A stretch of 11,633 bases of DNA from Clostridia bacterium BRH_c25 (GTDB lineage Bacteria > Bacillota_A > Clostridia > Lutisporales > Lutisporaceae). Positions within the stretch are counted from its first letter, which is position 1; the number at the start of each line of letters is the position of its first letter. Of this stretch, positions 1 through 6,339 are shown piece after piece. Where the stretch lies: the NCBI GenBank assembly GCA_001515955.1, contig LOES01000193.1, positions 1 through 11,633 on the forward strand, given 5' to 3'. A model generated the notes under the pieces. It was not told the DNA's origin. It saw only the letters and a list, made by a program, of their open reading frames with translations, and searched no databases. The position numbers and the translations under genes were made by a program.

Positions 1-42
1 GCGATTACCCGTTACTTAGCTTGAAAGGAATACCCGAGCTTT

Positions 43-77
43 TCTCGAATCTCGTATCCCGTATCTCGAGTCTGAAG
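43..77. repeat. 7-bp imperfect tandem repeat
   Basis: Five consecutive heptamers can be read: TCTCGAA, TCTCGTA, TCCCGTA, TCTCGAG and a degenerate TCTGAAG. The first four differ from TCTCGTA by zero to two bases. The array lies between the window edge and the 3' end of the minus-strand kinase-like gene. It has no coding potential that I can support. Short intergenic heptamer arrays are usually slippage products or part of dispersed intergenic repeats. Which applies here needs a genome-wide count. Confidence 0.6.
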
Positions 78-94
78 AATGCTTCGCATTCTTC
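74..94. repeat. Perfect 9-bp hairpin at the 3' end of the kinase-like gene
   Basis: GAAGAATGC and GCATTCTTC form a perfect 9-bp stem around a 3-nt loop (TTC). It begins two bases beyond the stop codon of the minus-strand gene, where a terminator would be expected. In the minus direction, however, the stem is followed by AGACTCGAG and not by a T run, so it is not a canonical intrinsic terminator. It could stabilise the 3' end of the mRNA, or be part of a dispersed repeat together with the adjoining heptamer array. Confidence 0.6.
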
Positions 95-96
95 TA

Positions 97-687
97 CTAA
101 TCATACTCTATTTTCTTTTCACTTATATAGTCATTTATCTGGCTGTACCACTGTTTATAGAGCTTGGGCTTCTCTGCCTTCACTGTGTCCATAAAGGTAT
201 CAAGAACTCCAAGCTTATATAGTCCTTTTGAAAAATGCCTGGGGAAATTCCTTTTTTTAGAATAGAACTTCTTGGGATCTATTACCATCAGGCTTCCACC
301 GGGTTGAAACAGGATATCCTTACAGCGGATATCCTGTTTTTTAAAGCCCAATTTCTTAAACTCTTCAAAAAGCCCCATAAGCTTTATTGCCAGTTCCTTG
401 TCCAGGCCATGCTTCTTAATATGCTTGTTCAGAGGGATTCCATCCACATAATCCCGTATCATGTAATTTCCCATCATACCGTATGCCCTGGGGAAGTATT
501 TGTTTTTACTGATCCTTTTTAGTATATCATATTCCTTTTTACAGTTTTTGGATTTATAGCATATCTTTATAACCTTGTCTTCAGGCAGAAGATATACAAT
601 GCCGTTATGCCCTTTGCCCAGGAGCTTGCAGTCCAGTAAATTGACATCAAAGTTTTTTATATACCGCTTATACAATTTGTTATCCAT
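97..687 (-). CDS. Small protein-kinase-like protein, degenerate catalytic motifs
   Basis: The 196-residue product resembles the minimal bacterial serine/threonine-kinase (YrzF/RIO-like) fold. Visible motifs are a glycine-rich loop GKGHNG at 24-29, a VIKICYK segment with a candidate ATP-binding Lys41, a possible helix-C Glu52, and a hinge-like MIRDYVDGIPL. The catalytic-loop equivalent reads KKQDIRCKDIL: Asp119 is kept, but the usual Asn five residues later is Asp124. VIDPKKF carries the metal-binding Asp137 where DFG would be. Activity is therefore uncertain and it may be a pseudokinase. The start at 687 is chosen because GGAGG sits six bases upstream; the in-frame ATG at 744 has no such site. 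The protein has no membrane segment. It stands alone, divergent from the acidic-repeat gene. Substrate unknown. Confidence 0.72.
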   Translation of the reverse strand: MDNKLYKRYIKNFDVNLLDCKLLGKGHNGIVYLLPEDKVIKICYKSKNCKKEYDILKRISKNKYFPRAYGMMGNYMIRDYVDGIPLNKHIKKHGLDKELAIKLMGLFEEFKKLGFKKQDIRCKDILFQPGGSLMVIDPKKFYSKKRNFPRHFSKGLYKLGVLDTFMDTVKAEKPKLYKQWYSQINDYISEKKIEYD

Positions 688-799
688 AATGACCCTCCAG
701 GAATACAGGTGATTTATATACATAAGGAAGCCATTAGTACACACAATTCCATAATATGTATCATTTATATATTATGAAGCTTCATTCAGAAATTTTTAT

Positions 800-828
800 A
801 ACACAATAAGGTTTATTTACATATTATG
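800..828 (+). promoter_or_regulatory. Possible SigK-like promoter upstream of the acidic-repeat gene (weak)
   Basis: AACA at 800-803 is followed, after 16 bases, by CATATTATG at 820-828. This is close to the SigK pattern of an AC-containing -35 and a CATAnnnTA -10. It would fit a late-sporulation surface protein downstream. The match is loose in AT-rich DNA, and no good housekeeping promoter is visible in the same place. Confidence 0.2.
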
Positions 829-831
829 TAA
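817..831. promoter_or_regulatory. Inverted repeat TTACATA-T-TATGTAA, candidate operator
   Basis: Perfect 7-bp arms TTACATA (817-823) and TATGTAA (825-831) are separated by one base. They lie 30 bp before the start codon of the acidic-repeat gene, in the divergent spacer shared with the kinase-like gene. The same two arms, spaced by 11 bases, flank the -10 box at 9304-9328. The sequence is AT-rich, so chance is possible. Confidence 0.35.
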
Positions 832-860
832 TGATTCGTTTAATGAGGAAGGAGACTGGG

Positions 861-1067
861 ATGAAGTATATAAAGAATCCTTACATGTGCCCTATTAACC
901 CGTTCTATACCTGTCCGCTCCACGATCAAGCAGGTGGGAAAAAGTATTATAATCTTTTAAGTGAAGATATATACGAAGATTTATACGAAGATAAATACGA
1001 AGATTTATGTGAAGATATATACGAAGATATATACGAAGATATATACGAAGAGGATGAAGATAATTAA
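861..1067 (+). CDS. Cys/Pro N-terminal segment plus acidic EDxY repeats; probably the 5' half of a split gene
   Basis: The 68-residue product starts MKYIKNPYMCPINPFYTCPLH, giving two Cys-Pro motifs eight residues apart. About residues 34-64 are built from tetrapeptides of the type E-D-[ILK]-[YC], encoded by seven 12-bp DNA repeats. It ends EEDEDN-stop. AGGAAGGAG lies just upstream of the 861 ATG, which is preferred over the ATG at 831. After TAA (1065-1067) the same frame continues Y-Y, TGA (1074-1076), then GYDEDDYGG into the ORF at 1104, so the two pieces were probably one protein. Cys/Pro, Tyr and acid-rich composition suggests a spore-surface or other extracellular structural protein, but I do not recognise the family. 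No signal peptide or membrane segment is seen. Confidence 0.6.
   Translation: MKYIKNPYMCPINPFYTCPLHDQAGGKKYYNLLSEDIYEDLYEDKYEDLCEDIYEDIYEDIYEEDEDN
963..1046 (+). repeat. 12-bp tandem repeat, seven copies, within coding sequence
   Basis: Seven consecutive 12-mers of GAAGATATATAC type begin at 963, 975, 987, 999, 1011, 1023 and 1035. Copies 1, 5, 6 and 7 are identical; the others vary at one to three positions. The unit length keeps the reading frame, each copy coding for E-D-[ILK]-[YC]. Copy-number change by slippage would lengthen or shorten the protein in four-residue steps without a frameshift. Confidence 0.9.
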
Positions 1068-1103
1068 TACTACTGAGGATATGACGAGGATGATTATGGG
1101 GGA

Positions 1104-1394
1104 ATGAGGCAGGGTCCGCAGGACATCAACCGCATAATGGCGTTGATTAACAGGAGGTTTGATAATTACTACGCGGAGCTCCAGCGGTATGGGGTAAGGC
1201 GTGCAGACACCCGCAATATCTTCAGGAATACTGTAAGATATGTGCTGAGAAATGAAGACAACTATACCGGAACTATTGAGCAGAGAACCAATGCGCTTGC
1301 ATTCTCCATACTGAGAAGGAATGGAGTCCCAAATGCCCGTATCAATCAAATCATGCGGGATATCATACGCTTTACACTGGGTCTATTACAGTAG
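1104..1394 (+). CDS. Helical, Arg-rich domain with internal duplication; probably the 3' half of a split gene
   Basis: The 96-residue product is basic and predicted helical. It contains two copies of a 24-residue unit 44 residues apart: residues 26-49 (LQRYGVRRADTR...) and 70-93 (LRRNGVPNARIN...). They share the pattern L-x-R-x-G-V-x(7)-I-[FM]-R-[ND]-x-[VI]-R-[YF]-x-L. The only in-frame start is the ATG at 1104, preceded directly by GGGGGA with no spacer, a poor ribosome binding arrangement. Upstream in the same frame is GYDEDDYGG, matching the acidic-aromatic ORF at 861-1067, from which it is separated by TGA and TAA. The simplest reading is that this is the C-terminal domain of one gene interrupted by two nonsense codons. 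Family not recognised. Confidence 0.55.
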   Translation: MRQGPQDINRIMALINRRFDNYYAELQRYGVRRADTRNIFRNTVRYVLRNEDNYTGTIEQRTNALAFSILRRNGVPNARINQIMRDIIRFTLGLLQ

Positions 1395-1537
1395 ATACAG
1401 GCACAGGGTGGAGTCAATGGGAGGATCTTGGCGGTATATTGACTTCAGCACCGGCAGTTGCATCCTGGCAGCCAAACCGTCTGGATGTACTTGCAAGGGG
1501 GCAGAACGACCATCTATGGCATATCTGGAGAGGATAA
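1388..1537 (+). pseudogene. Remnant of a DUF346 / PLL-like beta-propeller lectin repeat
   Basis: In the frame of position 1391 the DNA reads TVDTGTGWSQWEDLGG, then TSAPAVASWQPNRLDV, LARGQNDHLWHIWRG and TAA at 1535-1537. This W-[ST]-x-W-E-x-L-G-G ... APAVASW-x-P-N-R-L-D-V-x-A-R-G-x-[DN]-x-x-L-W-H pattern is the DUF346 repeat found in PLL-like propeller lectins. Only one repeat is present, where a propeller needs several. It has no start codon or ribosome binding site of its own and lies in a different frame from the ORF ending at 1394. It is either a decayed separate gene or the frameshifted tail of the split gene upstream. The ORF at 1321-1551, in a third frame, is a shadow. Confidence 0.65.
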
Positions 1538-1564
1538 GTAAAATGCAGTAGTCATTTCAGTGGA

Positions 1565-1597
1565 CGCACCGTATTTACATAGTACGGTGTGTTTTTT
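1565..1597 (+). terminator. Intrinsic terminator after the acidic-repeat/lectin-remnant locus
   Basis: CGCACCGTA (1565-1573) pairs with TACGGTGTG (1583-1591), nine pairs including one G-T, around a 9-nt loop. A run of six T follows at 1592-1597. It ends transcripts from the plus-strand locus before the chemoreceptor gene. Confidence 0.85.
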
Positions 1598-1634
1598 ATA
1601 TCATAAAATAAAAAAATGCGAAAAATGAAGGAAT

Positions 1635-1663
1635 TTGTCATTATATGTAGAAATATGTATTTA
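1635..1663 (+). promoter_or_regulatory. Weak candidate promoter for the chemoreceptor gene
   Basis: TTGTCA (1635-1640), a 17-base spacer and TATTTA (1658-1663) make a plausible but weak housekeeping promoter. No sigma-28 (SigD) motif of the TAAA-N15-CCGAT type is seen, so class-III motility control is not supported. The rest of 1598-1743 shows no riboswitch-like structure that I can recognise. Confidence 0.3.
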
Positions 1664-1743
1664 CATAAAAAATATTGTAAAGATCATGAATTCTATGGGA
1701 AGTTTGTTTTAGAGATCTATACAATTATTAAGGAGGAGATCAC

Positions 1744-3738
1744 ATGAAATCTATAAGAACCAGATTGATCATCTACTTTGGTGCGGTATTAATAATAATA
1801 TGTGCGGTTATGGGGATTGCCGCAAGCAAAAAGGCAGCTGAAGCTGTAATTCAGGAGGGAGAGCGTACTTTGCAAGTTGCTTCTCAGGAAGCATCTATGC
1901 TCATACGCAGCTTTATGGATCAGAAAATCATATTCATGGAAGCGATAGCGGCGCAGAAAATTGTAACTGATGATACGACCTGGGAGGAAAAGGTAGCCAC
2001 TCTGCAGCCTGAGGCTGAAAGGAACGGCTATGAGACCTTCGCGATTATTGATTTGAACGGAAATGCCAGGAGACTGGTAGGGGATTCAGTAAATATTACT
2101 GACAGAGCTTACTACAAGCTGGCTATAAGCGGGAAATCAAATGTTTCTGATGTACTGATAAGCAAAGTTACCGGCAAGCCTTCCATAATTGTAGCCGTAC
2201 CAATCATCAGAGATGGTAAAATAACAGGTGCAGTATATGGGGTCACTGACGGAACAGCACTCTCAAATATCACCAACCAGATAAAGACAGGGGATACGGG
2301 CTACACATACGTTGTGAACAAAAGCGGGGTGGTTATGGCACATCCGAATGCCGAGCATGTGCTGAATCAGTATAGCCCTGTGGAGGATGCCAAGGACAAG
2401 CCGGAGCTTAAAGAGCTTGCAGATATAATGAGTAATAAAATGGCAAAGGGTGAGACCGGTGTATCCAGCTATTTTTTTGAAGGCAGTATGCGAATGATGG
2501 CATATGCACCGATTTCCGGCACTGAATGGAGTGTTGCAGTAGCGATGCAGCAAGATGAATTGCTCGAGCATGTAGCCGAATTGAATATATGGATGCTGAT
2601 TATTTCGGCGGTTGCAATATTGGCTGGAATTGCTGTAACATTTATAATTAGCGTATATATATCAAAACCAATTGTGGATACCAGCTTATTTGCCAAGAAA
2701 ATAGCTGAATTGGATATTACACAGGATGTGCCTGCAGCTTTGAAGAAAAGAAAGGATGAATTGGGCGTTCTGGCAAATTCCTTTCAGCTTGTCACCGATA
2801 GCCTCAGGAGCTTTGTCAAGGGGATATCAAATGCTTCTCAGCATGTGGCTTCTTCCTCTGAGGAGCTGACGGCTACAAGCCAGCAGGCGGCAACAGCTGC
2901 CGAAGAGGTTGCCAGGACTATCGAAGAAATGGCGAAGGGTGCCGGCGACCAGGCACGGGATACTGAGATCGGTTCAGTGAAGGTCAATGAAATTGGGAAT
3001 ATGATTGCTGAAGAAGAGCTCCAACGACAGGTGCTGAATAAAGCCGCTGATGAGGTAGTACGGCTTAAAGAGGAAGGCTTCCAGACCCTCAATGAGCTTG
3101 TGGAAAAAACTGAGGCAAGCAATAAAGCTTCAAAGGAAATTTACAATGTAGTGCTTAATACCAGCGACAGTGCTAAAAAAATAGAGAATGCAAGCCAGAT
3201 GATACGAAGCATAGCGGGACAGACGAATCTTCTTTCTCTTAATGCAGCAATAGAAGCAGCAAGAGCAGGTGAGGCAGGAAGAGGCTTTGCTGTTGTTGCT
3301 GATGAAATACGAAAGCTGGCGGAGGACTCTAACAGATTTACTAAAGAAATTGAAGGAATTGTAATAGAGCTGACAGATAAAACCAATAGTGCAGTCACTA
3401 CGATGCAAGGGGCAGCGGCTCTAACCGAAGCGCAGACTAAGGGAGTAGAAGTGACAAAAACCAAATTCGAAGGTATTTCAGAAGCAATAGAAAAGACAAA
3501 AGACGCTATAAGCATGCTGAATAAGACAGGGGAAGCAATGAATTTAAAGAAGGATGAAATAATTGATGTAATCCAGAGCCTGTCCGCCCTCTCGGAAGAG
3601 AATGCAGCGGGTACAGAGGAAGCGTCGGCTTCGGTGGAAGAGCAGACAGCATCAATGGAGCAAATTGCAGAAGCCAGTGAAGAATTGGCAAAGCTTGCGG
3701 AAGAGATGCAAAGAGGCATTGCAAAATTCAAATTCTAA
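1744..3738 (+). CDS. Methyl-accepting chemotaxis protein with dCache-type sensor domain
   Basis: This 664-residue receptor has the classical layout. A membrane segment at about 8-27 is followed by a double-Cache-like extracytoplasmic sensor at about 33-280, a second membrane segment at about 282-305, a HAMP domain at about 306-360, and a signalling domain to the end. The conserved hairpin tip lies around 486-520 ([20 protein letters not shown]). Glu/Gln-rich segments near 382-397 and 620-655 are likely methylation regions. The sensor has DRAYY at 120-124 and VSDV at 134-137. The usual Trp of amino-acid-binding dCache domains is not seen there, so the ligand is open. AAGGAGGAG precedes the start. 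It would signal to CheA/CheW at the cell pole. No che genes adjoin, so it is an orphan receptor. It appears intact and full length. Confidence 0.96.
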   Translation: MKSIRTRLIIYFGAVLIIICAVMGIAASKKAAEAVIQEGERTLQVASQEASMLIRSFMDQKIIFMEAIAAQKIVTDDTTWEEKVATLQPEAERNGYETFAIIDLNGNARRLVGDSVNITDRAYYKLAISGKSNVSDVLISKVTGKPSIIVAVPIIRDGKITGAVYGVTDGTALSNITNQIKTGDTGYTYVVNKSGVVMAHPNAEHVLNQYSPVEDAKDKPELKELADIMSNKMAKGETGVSSYFFEGSMRMMAYAPISGTEWSVAVAMQQDELLEHVAELNIWMLIISAVAILAGIAVTFIISVYISKPIVDTSLFAKKIAELDITQDVPAALKKRKDELGVLANSFQLVTDSLRSFVKGISNASQHVASSSEELTATSQQAATAAEEVARTIEEMAKGAGDQARDTEIGSVKVNEIGNMIAEEELQRQVLNKAADEVVRLKEEGFQTLNELVEKTEASNKASKEIYNVVLNTSDSAKKIENASQMIRSIAGQTNLLSLNAAIEAARAGEAGRGFAVVADEIRKLAEDSNRFTKEIEGIVIELTDKTNSAVTTMQGAAALTEAQTKGVEVTKTKFEGISEAIEKTKDAISMLNKTGEAMNLKKDEIIDVIQSLSALSEENAAGTEEASASVEEQTASMEQIAEASEELAKLAEEMQRGIAKFKF

Positions 3739-3754
3739 TATACAATTATTATCG

Positions 3755-3783
3755 AACACCGCATTTCAAATGCGGTGTTTTTT
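3755..3783 (+). terminator. Strong intrinsic terminator after the chemoreceptor gene
   Basis: AACACCGCAT (3755-3764) and ATGCGGTGTT (3770-3779) form a perfect 10-bp stem with a 5-nt loop, ending in six T (3778-3783). It lies 17 bases after the stop codon and separates the chemoreceptor from yjjI. Confidence 0.93.
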
Positions 3784-3788
3784 CGGAA

Positions 3789-3818
3789 TTCACATTTTGC
3801 TATCTGGAATGGTATAAT
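3789..3818 (+). promoter_or_regulatory. Promoter of yjjI-yjjW
   Basis: TTCACA (3789-3794), an 18-base spacer and TATAAT (3813-3818) with an extended TGG directly before it make a good housekeeping promoter. Transcription should begin near 3825, giving a leader of about 40 bases to the ATG at 3865. No Fnr- or Rex-type operator is evident. Confidence 0.6.
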
Positions 3819-3864
3819 CTAATTATAGCAAAACTAAAACGTAAATATTATGGAAGGTGTTATT

Positions 3865-5358
3865 ATGAGTGATGTTTTGAATATTATCAAAGACAGTACC
3901 CTGACCTATGAACAGAAGCTGGTGAGTCTGGCGCGGGCAGCAGAGAATACCCTGGATGTGCTTCATGTTTCGGAGGAAGTGCAGGAATACATGCAGGAAG
4001 GTATAATATGCGATTTGAATGAGGGGAATGCACCATACAGACCCCGCTATATAGTACCTGACTATGAAAGGTTCATGAAGCAAGGCAGCGAATTCCTGAG
4101 GCTTAAGCCTGCCAATGATATTTGGGAAGCCACCAACAATCTGCTGATATTATACAGACATGTACCTTCTATTACTACAATGCCTGTATATGTGGGGAAT
4201 CTTGATACTTTATTGGAGCCTTATATAAAGGATGAAGAAGAGGCATATAAGGCTATAAGGTTATTCCTTATGAATTTGGACCGTACAATTACTGATTCAT
4301 TCTGTCATGCCAACATTGGCCCTATGCCGACAAAAGCAGGGAGGCTTATATTGAAGGCTGAAAGGGAGCTTCAGGATGCTGTACCAAATCTGACAATCAA
4401 ATACAGCAGGCTGACCCCTGATGAATTTGCATTGGAAGCGGTACGCACTGCACTTGTTTCTGCAAAGCCCAGCTTTGCAAACCATGAAATGTTTGTGAAG
4501 GATCTTGGAGGGAATTACTCAATAGCTAGCTGCTATAACGGTCTGCTTATAGGTGGGGGAAGCTACACACTTGTAAGACTTGTGCTTGCACGATTAGCCA
4601 CAAAGGCCGCTAATACAGAGCATTTTCTGAATGAAGTACTTCCCGGGGCTGTTTCCAAAATGGCTGAATTCATGGACCGGAGGATAAAATTCATCATGGA
4701 GGATAGCGGATTCTTTGAAAACAGTTTTTTGGTAAAAGAAGGCTTGCTGTACAAGGACAGGTTCTCTGCCATGTTTGGGCTGGTAGGTCTTGCGGAATGT
4801 GTAAATCATCTGCTTGGAGCACAGGAGCAGAAGGATAAATTCGGACACAGTGAAGAGGCTAATGCACTTGGACATAGTATAATTGAGAAAATGCACCTGC
4901 TGGTATCAGAGCACAGCAATCAATATTGTAAAGCAGCAGGCAACCATTTTCTACTGCATGCGCAAGTGGGAATAGATACTGATCTGGGAATCAGTCCGGG
5001 CTGCCGTATTCCTATAGGGGAAGAGCCTCTGTTACACGAGCATCTGATACAAAGCGCACCTTTCCATAAATACTTTCCATCAGGTATTGGAGATGTGTTC
5101 AGCTTTGATGAAACTGTAAAAAATAATCCGGATTATTTGCTGGATATAATAAAAGGCGGGTTTTCTGCAGGCTTAAGATATATCTCCTTTTATGCATCAG
5201 ACAGTGATCTGATAAGAATAACCGGATATCTTGTAAAAAAGTCAGATATTGAAAGGCTGGAGAAGGGTGAGCAGGCACTGCATGATACGGTTGCATTAGG
5301 GCTGGGAGCTGTACGGAATTCAAGAATATTGGAAAGAAAGGTCAGACATGATGAGTGA
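3865..5358 (+). CDS. yjjI: YjjI-family glycyl radical enzyme
   Basis: The 497-residue product matches the YjjI family of glycyl radical enzymes in length and sequence. The C-terminal radical loop reads SDLIRITGYLV, with Gly454 as the predicted radical site. A mid-protein SIASCYNGLL segment with Cys223, next to a Gly-rich IGGGSYT, is the best candidate for the catalytic thiyl cysteine; other cysteines are 49, 147, 311, 355 and 380. The YjjI family has no established reaction. It would be cytoplasmic and destroyed by oxygen once activated. The ATG at 3865 is chosen over 3850 because GGAAGG falls seven bases upstream of it. The 3' end overlaps the activase gene by 11 bases, so the two are co-transcribed and probably translationally coupled. 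No neighbouring metabolic gene or microcompartment shell gene points to a substrate. Confidence 0.93.
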   Translation: MSDVLNIIKDSTLTYEQKLVSLARAAENTLDVLHVSEEVQEYMQEGIICDLNEGNAPYRPRYIVPDYERFMKQGSEFLRLKPANDIWEATNNLLILYRHVPSITTMPVYVGNLDTLLEPYIKDEEEAYKAIRLFLMNLDRTITDSFCHANIGPMPTKAGRLILKAERELQDAVPNLTIKYSRLTPDEFALEAVRTALVSAKPSFANHEMFVKDLGGNYSIASCYNGLLIGGGSYTLVRLVLARLATKAANTEHFLNEVLPGAVSKMAEFMDRRIKFIMEDSGFFENSFLVKEGLLYKDRFSAMFGLVGLAECVNHLLGAQEQKDKFGHSEEANALGHSIIEKMHLLVSEHSNQYCKAAGNHFLLHAQVGIDTDLGISPGCRIPIGEEPLLHEHLIQSAPFHKYFPSGIGDVFSFDETVKNNPDYLLDIIKGGFSAGLRYISFYASDSDLIRITGYLVKKSDIERLEKGEQALHDTVALGLGAVRNSRILERKVRHDE

Positions 5359-6187
5359 GGCACTTGTGAATAGAATACTGCCTTTCAGTTCTGTAGACGG
5401 TCCCGGAAACCGTACGGTAGTATTCTTTCAAGGCTGCAATTTCAACTGTGCGTATTGCCATAATCCTGAGACAATAAACCGGTGTTCCGACTGTGGACTG
5501 TGTTTATCCGCATGTCCCGCAGGTGCATTAGGTACCAGAAACGGCAAGGTGATATGGGATTCCACATGCTGTACAGGTTGTGATGCCTGTCTTGCAGAAT
5601 GCTGCAGCAAAAGTAGTCCCAAGGCAGTTTATATGACAATAGCAGAAATAATGAAGACTATTGACAAAGTAAGGCCGTTTATTTCAGGTATTACTGCTTC
5701 AGGGGGCGAGTGCACTTTACAAAAGGAGTTTCTTGCCGAGCTGTTTCTGGAGGTACACAAGTCAGGACTAACAGCCTATGTGGATACTAATGGCAGTATT
5801 GATTTTTCAAAAGAGAAAATGCTTACAAATTCTATGGACAAGGTAATGCTTGACATAAAGTCCCTTGATGAGGAGGAGCATAGAATGCTGACAGGCATGT
5901 CCAACAGTATTGTTCTGAAGAATGTCAAATATCTGGCGGAGCTGGACAAATTATATGAGATAAGGACTGTAATCGTTCCCGGACTCCTTGACAACGGTTG
6001 CAATGTGGTTGAAACAGGCAGATTGATTGCAAAATTGAATCCCAATATACGATATAAGCTTATAAAGTTCAGACCGATAGGGGTTCCGGATAATATGAAA
6101 AAGACCCCCATTCCATCCGACGAATTGATGGAGGAATTAAAAAATTATGCAGAGAAAGAGGGCTGCAGGGATGTAATAGTAGTATAA
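5348..6187 (+). CDS. yjjW: YjjW-family glycyl radical enzyme activase (radical SAM)
   Basis: This 279-residue activase would abstract hydrogen from Gly454 of YjjI using S-adenosylmethionine. The radical-SAM motif C-x3-C-x2-C is at Cys30, Cys34 and Cys37 (GCNFNCAYC). A two-cluster ferredoxin insert follows: Cys46, 49, 52 and 56 (CSDCGLCLSAC), then Cys75, 78, 81 and 85 (CTGCDACLAEC), with extra cysteines at 74 and 86. The SAM-binding GGE is at 119-121. AAAGG lies six bases before the ATG at 5348; the second ATG at 5351 is an alternative. It overlaps the end of yjjI by 11 bases, fixing the enzyme-activase pairing. No convincing terminator follows: only a weak 5-bp hairpin (CACTT/AAGTG, 6215-6228). 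Confidence 0.94.
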   Translation: MMSEALVNRILPFSSVDGPGNRTVVFFQGCNFNCAYCHNPETINRCSDCGLCLSACPAGALGTRNGKVIWDSTCCTGCDACLAECCSKSSPKAVYMTIAEIMKTIDKVRPFISGITASGGECTLQKEFLAELFLEVHKSGLTAYVDTNGSIDFSKEKMLTNSMDKVMLDIKSLDEEEHRMLTGMSNSIVLKNVKYLAELDKLYEIRTVIVPGLLDNGCNVVETGRLIAKLNPNIRYKLIKFRPIGVPDNMKKTPIPSDELMEELKNYAEKEGCRDVIVV

Positions 6188-6236
6188 TTTGCATTAGATA
6201 TCCTTTGCTGAAACCACTTGTGAAAGTGCATTACTT

Positions 6237-6319
6237 TTGACGCTAAACATTGTAATAAATATTTAACATAATTTTCATATCTCCTTAACCGTACATATGA
6301 TATTATATGATAGTATAAT
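6237..6319 (+). promoter_or_regulatory. Possible promoter elements before the PHP phosphatase gene (weak)
   Basis: Two candidates lie in the spacer. TTGACG (6237-6242) is followed after 17 bases by TATTTA (6260-6265). Nearer the gene, an extended TGATATTAT (6298-6306) and a TATAAT (6314-6319) are seen without a good -35 box. I cannot decide between them, and read-through from yjjW is also possible. Confidence 0.3.
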
Positions 6320-6339
6320 AAATGAAAGGAGGTGAGAAA

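Noticed and set aside
1005..1349. Minus-strand ORF of 114 residues
   Set aside because: It is antisense to the 12-bp repeat and the helical-domain ORF. Its FVYIFVYIF tail is just the reverse reading of the repeat, and it has no ribosome binding site.
1321..1551. Plus-strand ORF of 76 residues
   Set aside because: It overlaps the helical-domain ORF and the lectin remnant in a third frame. The lectin signature is in another frame, and this one has no family-like pattern.
1678..1702. TAAAG-like sequence as a sigma-28 motility promoter for the chemoreceptor
   Set aside because: No CCGAT-type -10 follows at the required spacing.
3141..3731. Minus-strand ORF of 196 residues opposite the chemoreceptor
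   Set aside because: Ser/Ala-rich antisense shadow of the conserved signalling domain; the plus-strand frame is clearly the real gene.
6188..6339. Riboswitch or attenuator in the spacer before the PHP gene
   Set aside because: Only a 5-bp hairpin and AT-rich DNA are seen, with no recognisable aptamer or T-tailed stem.
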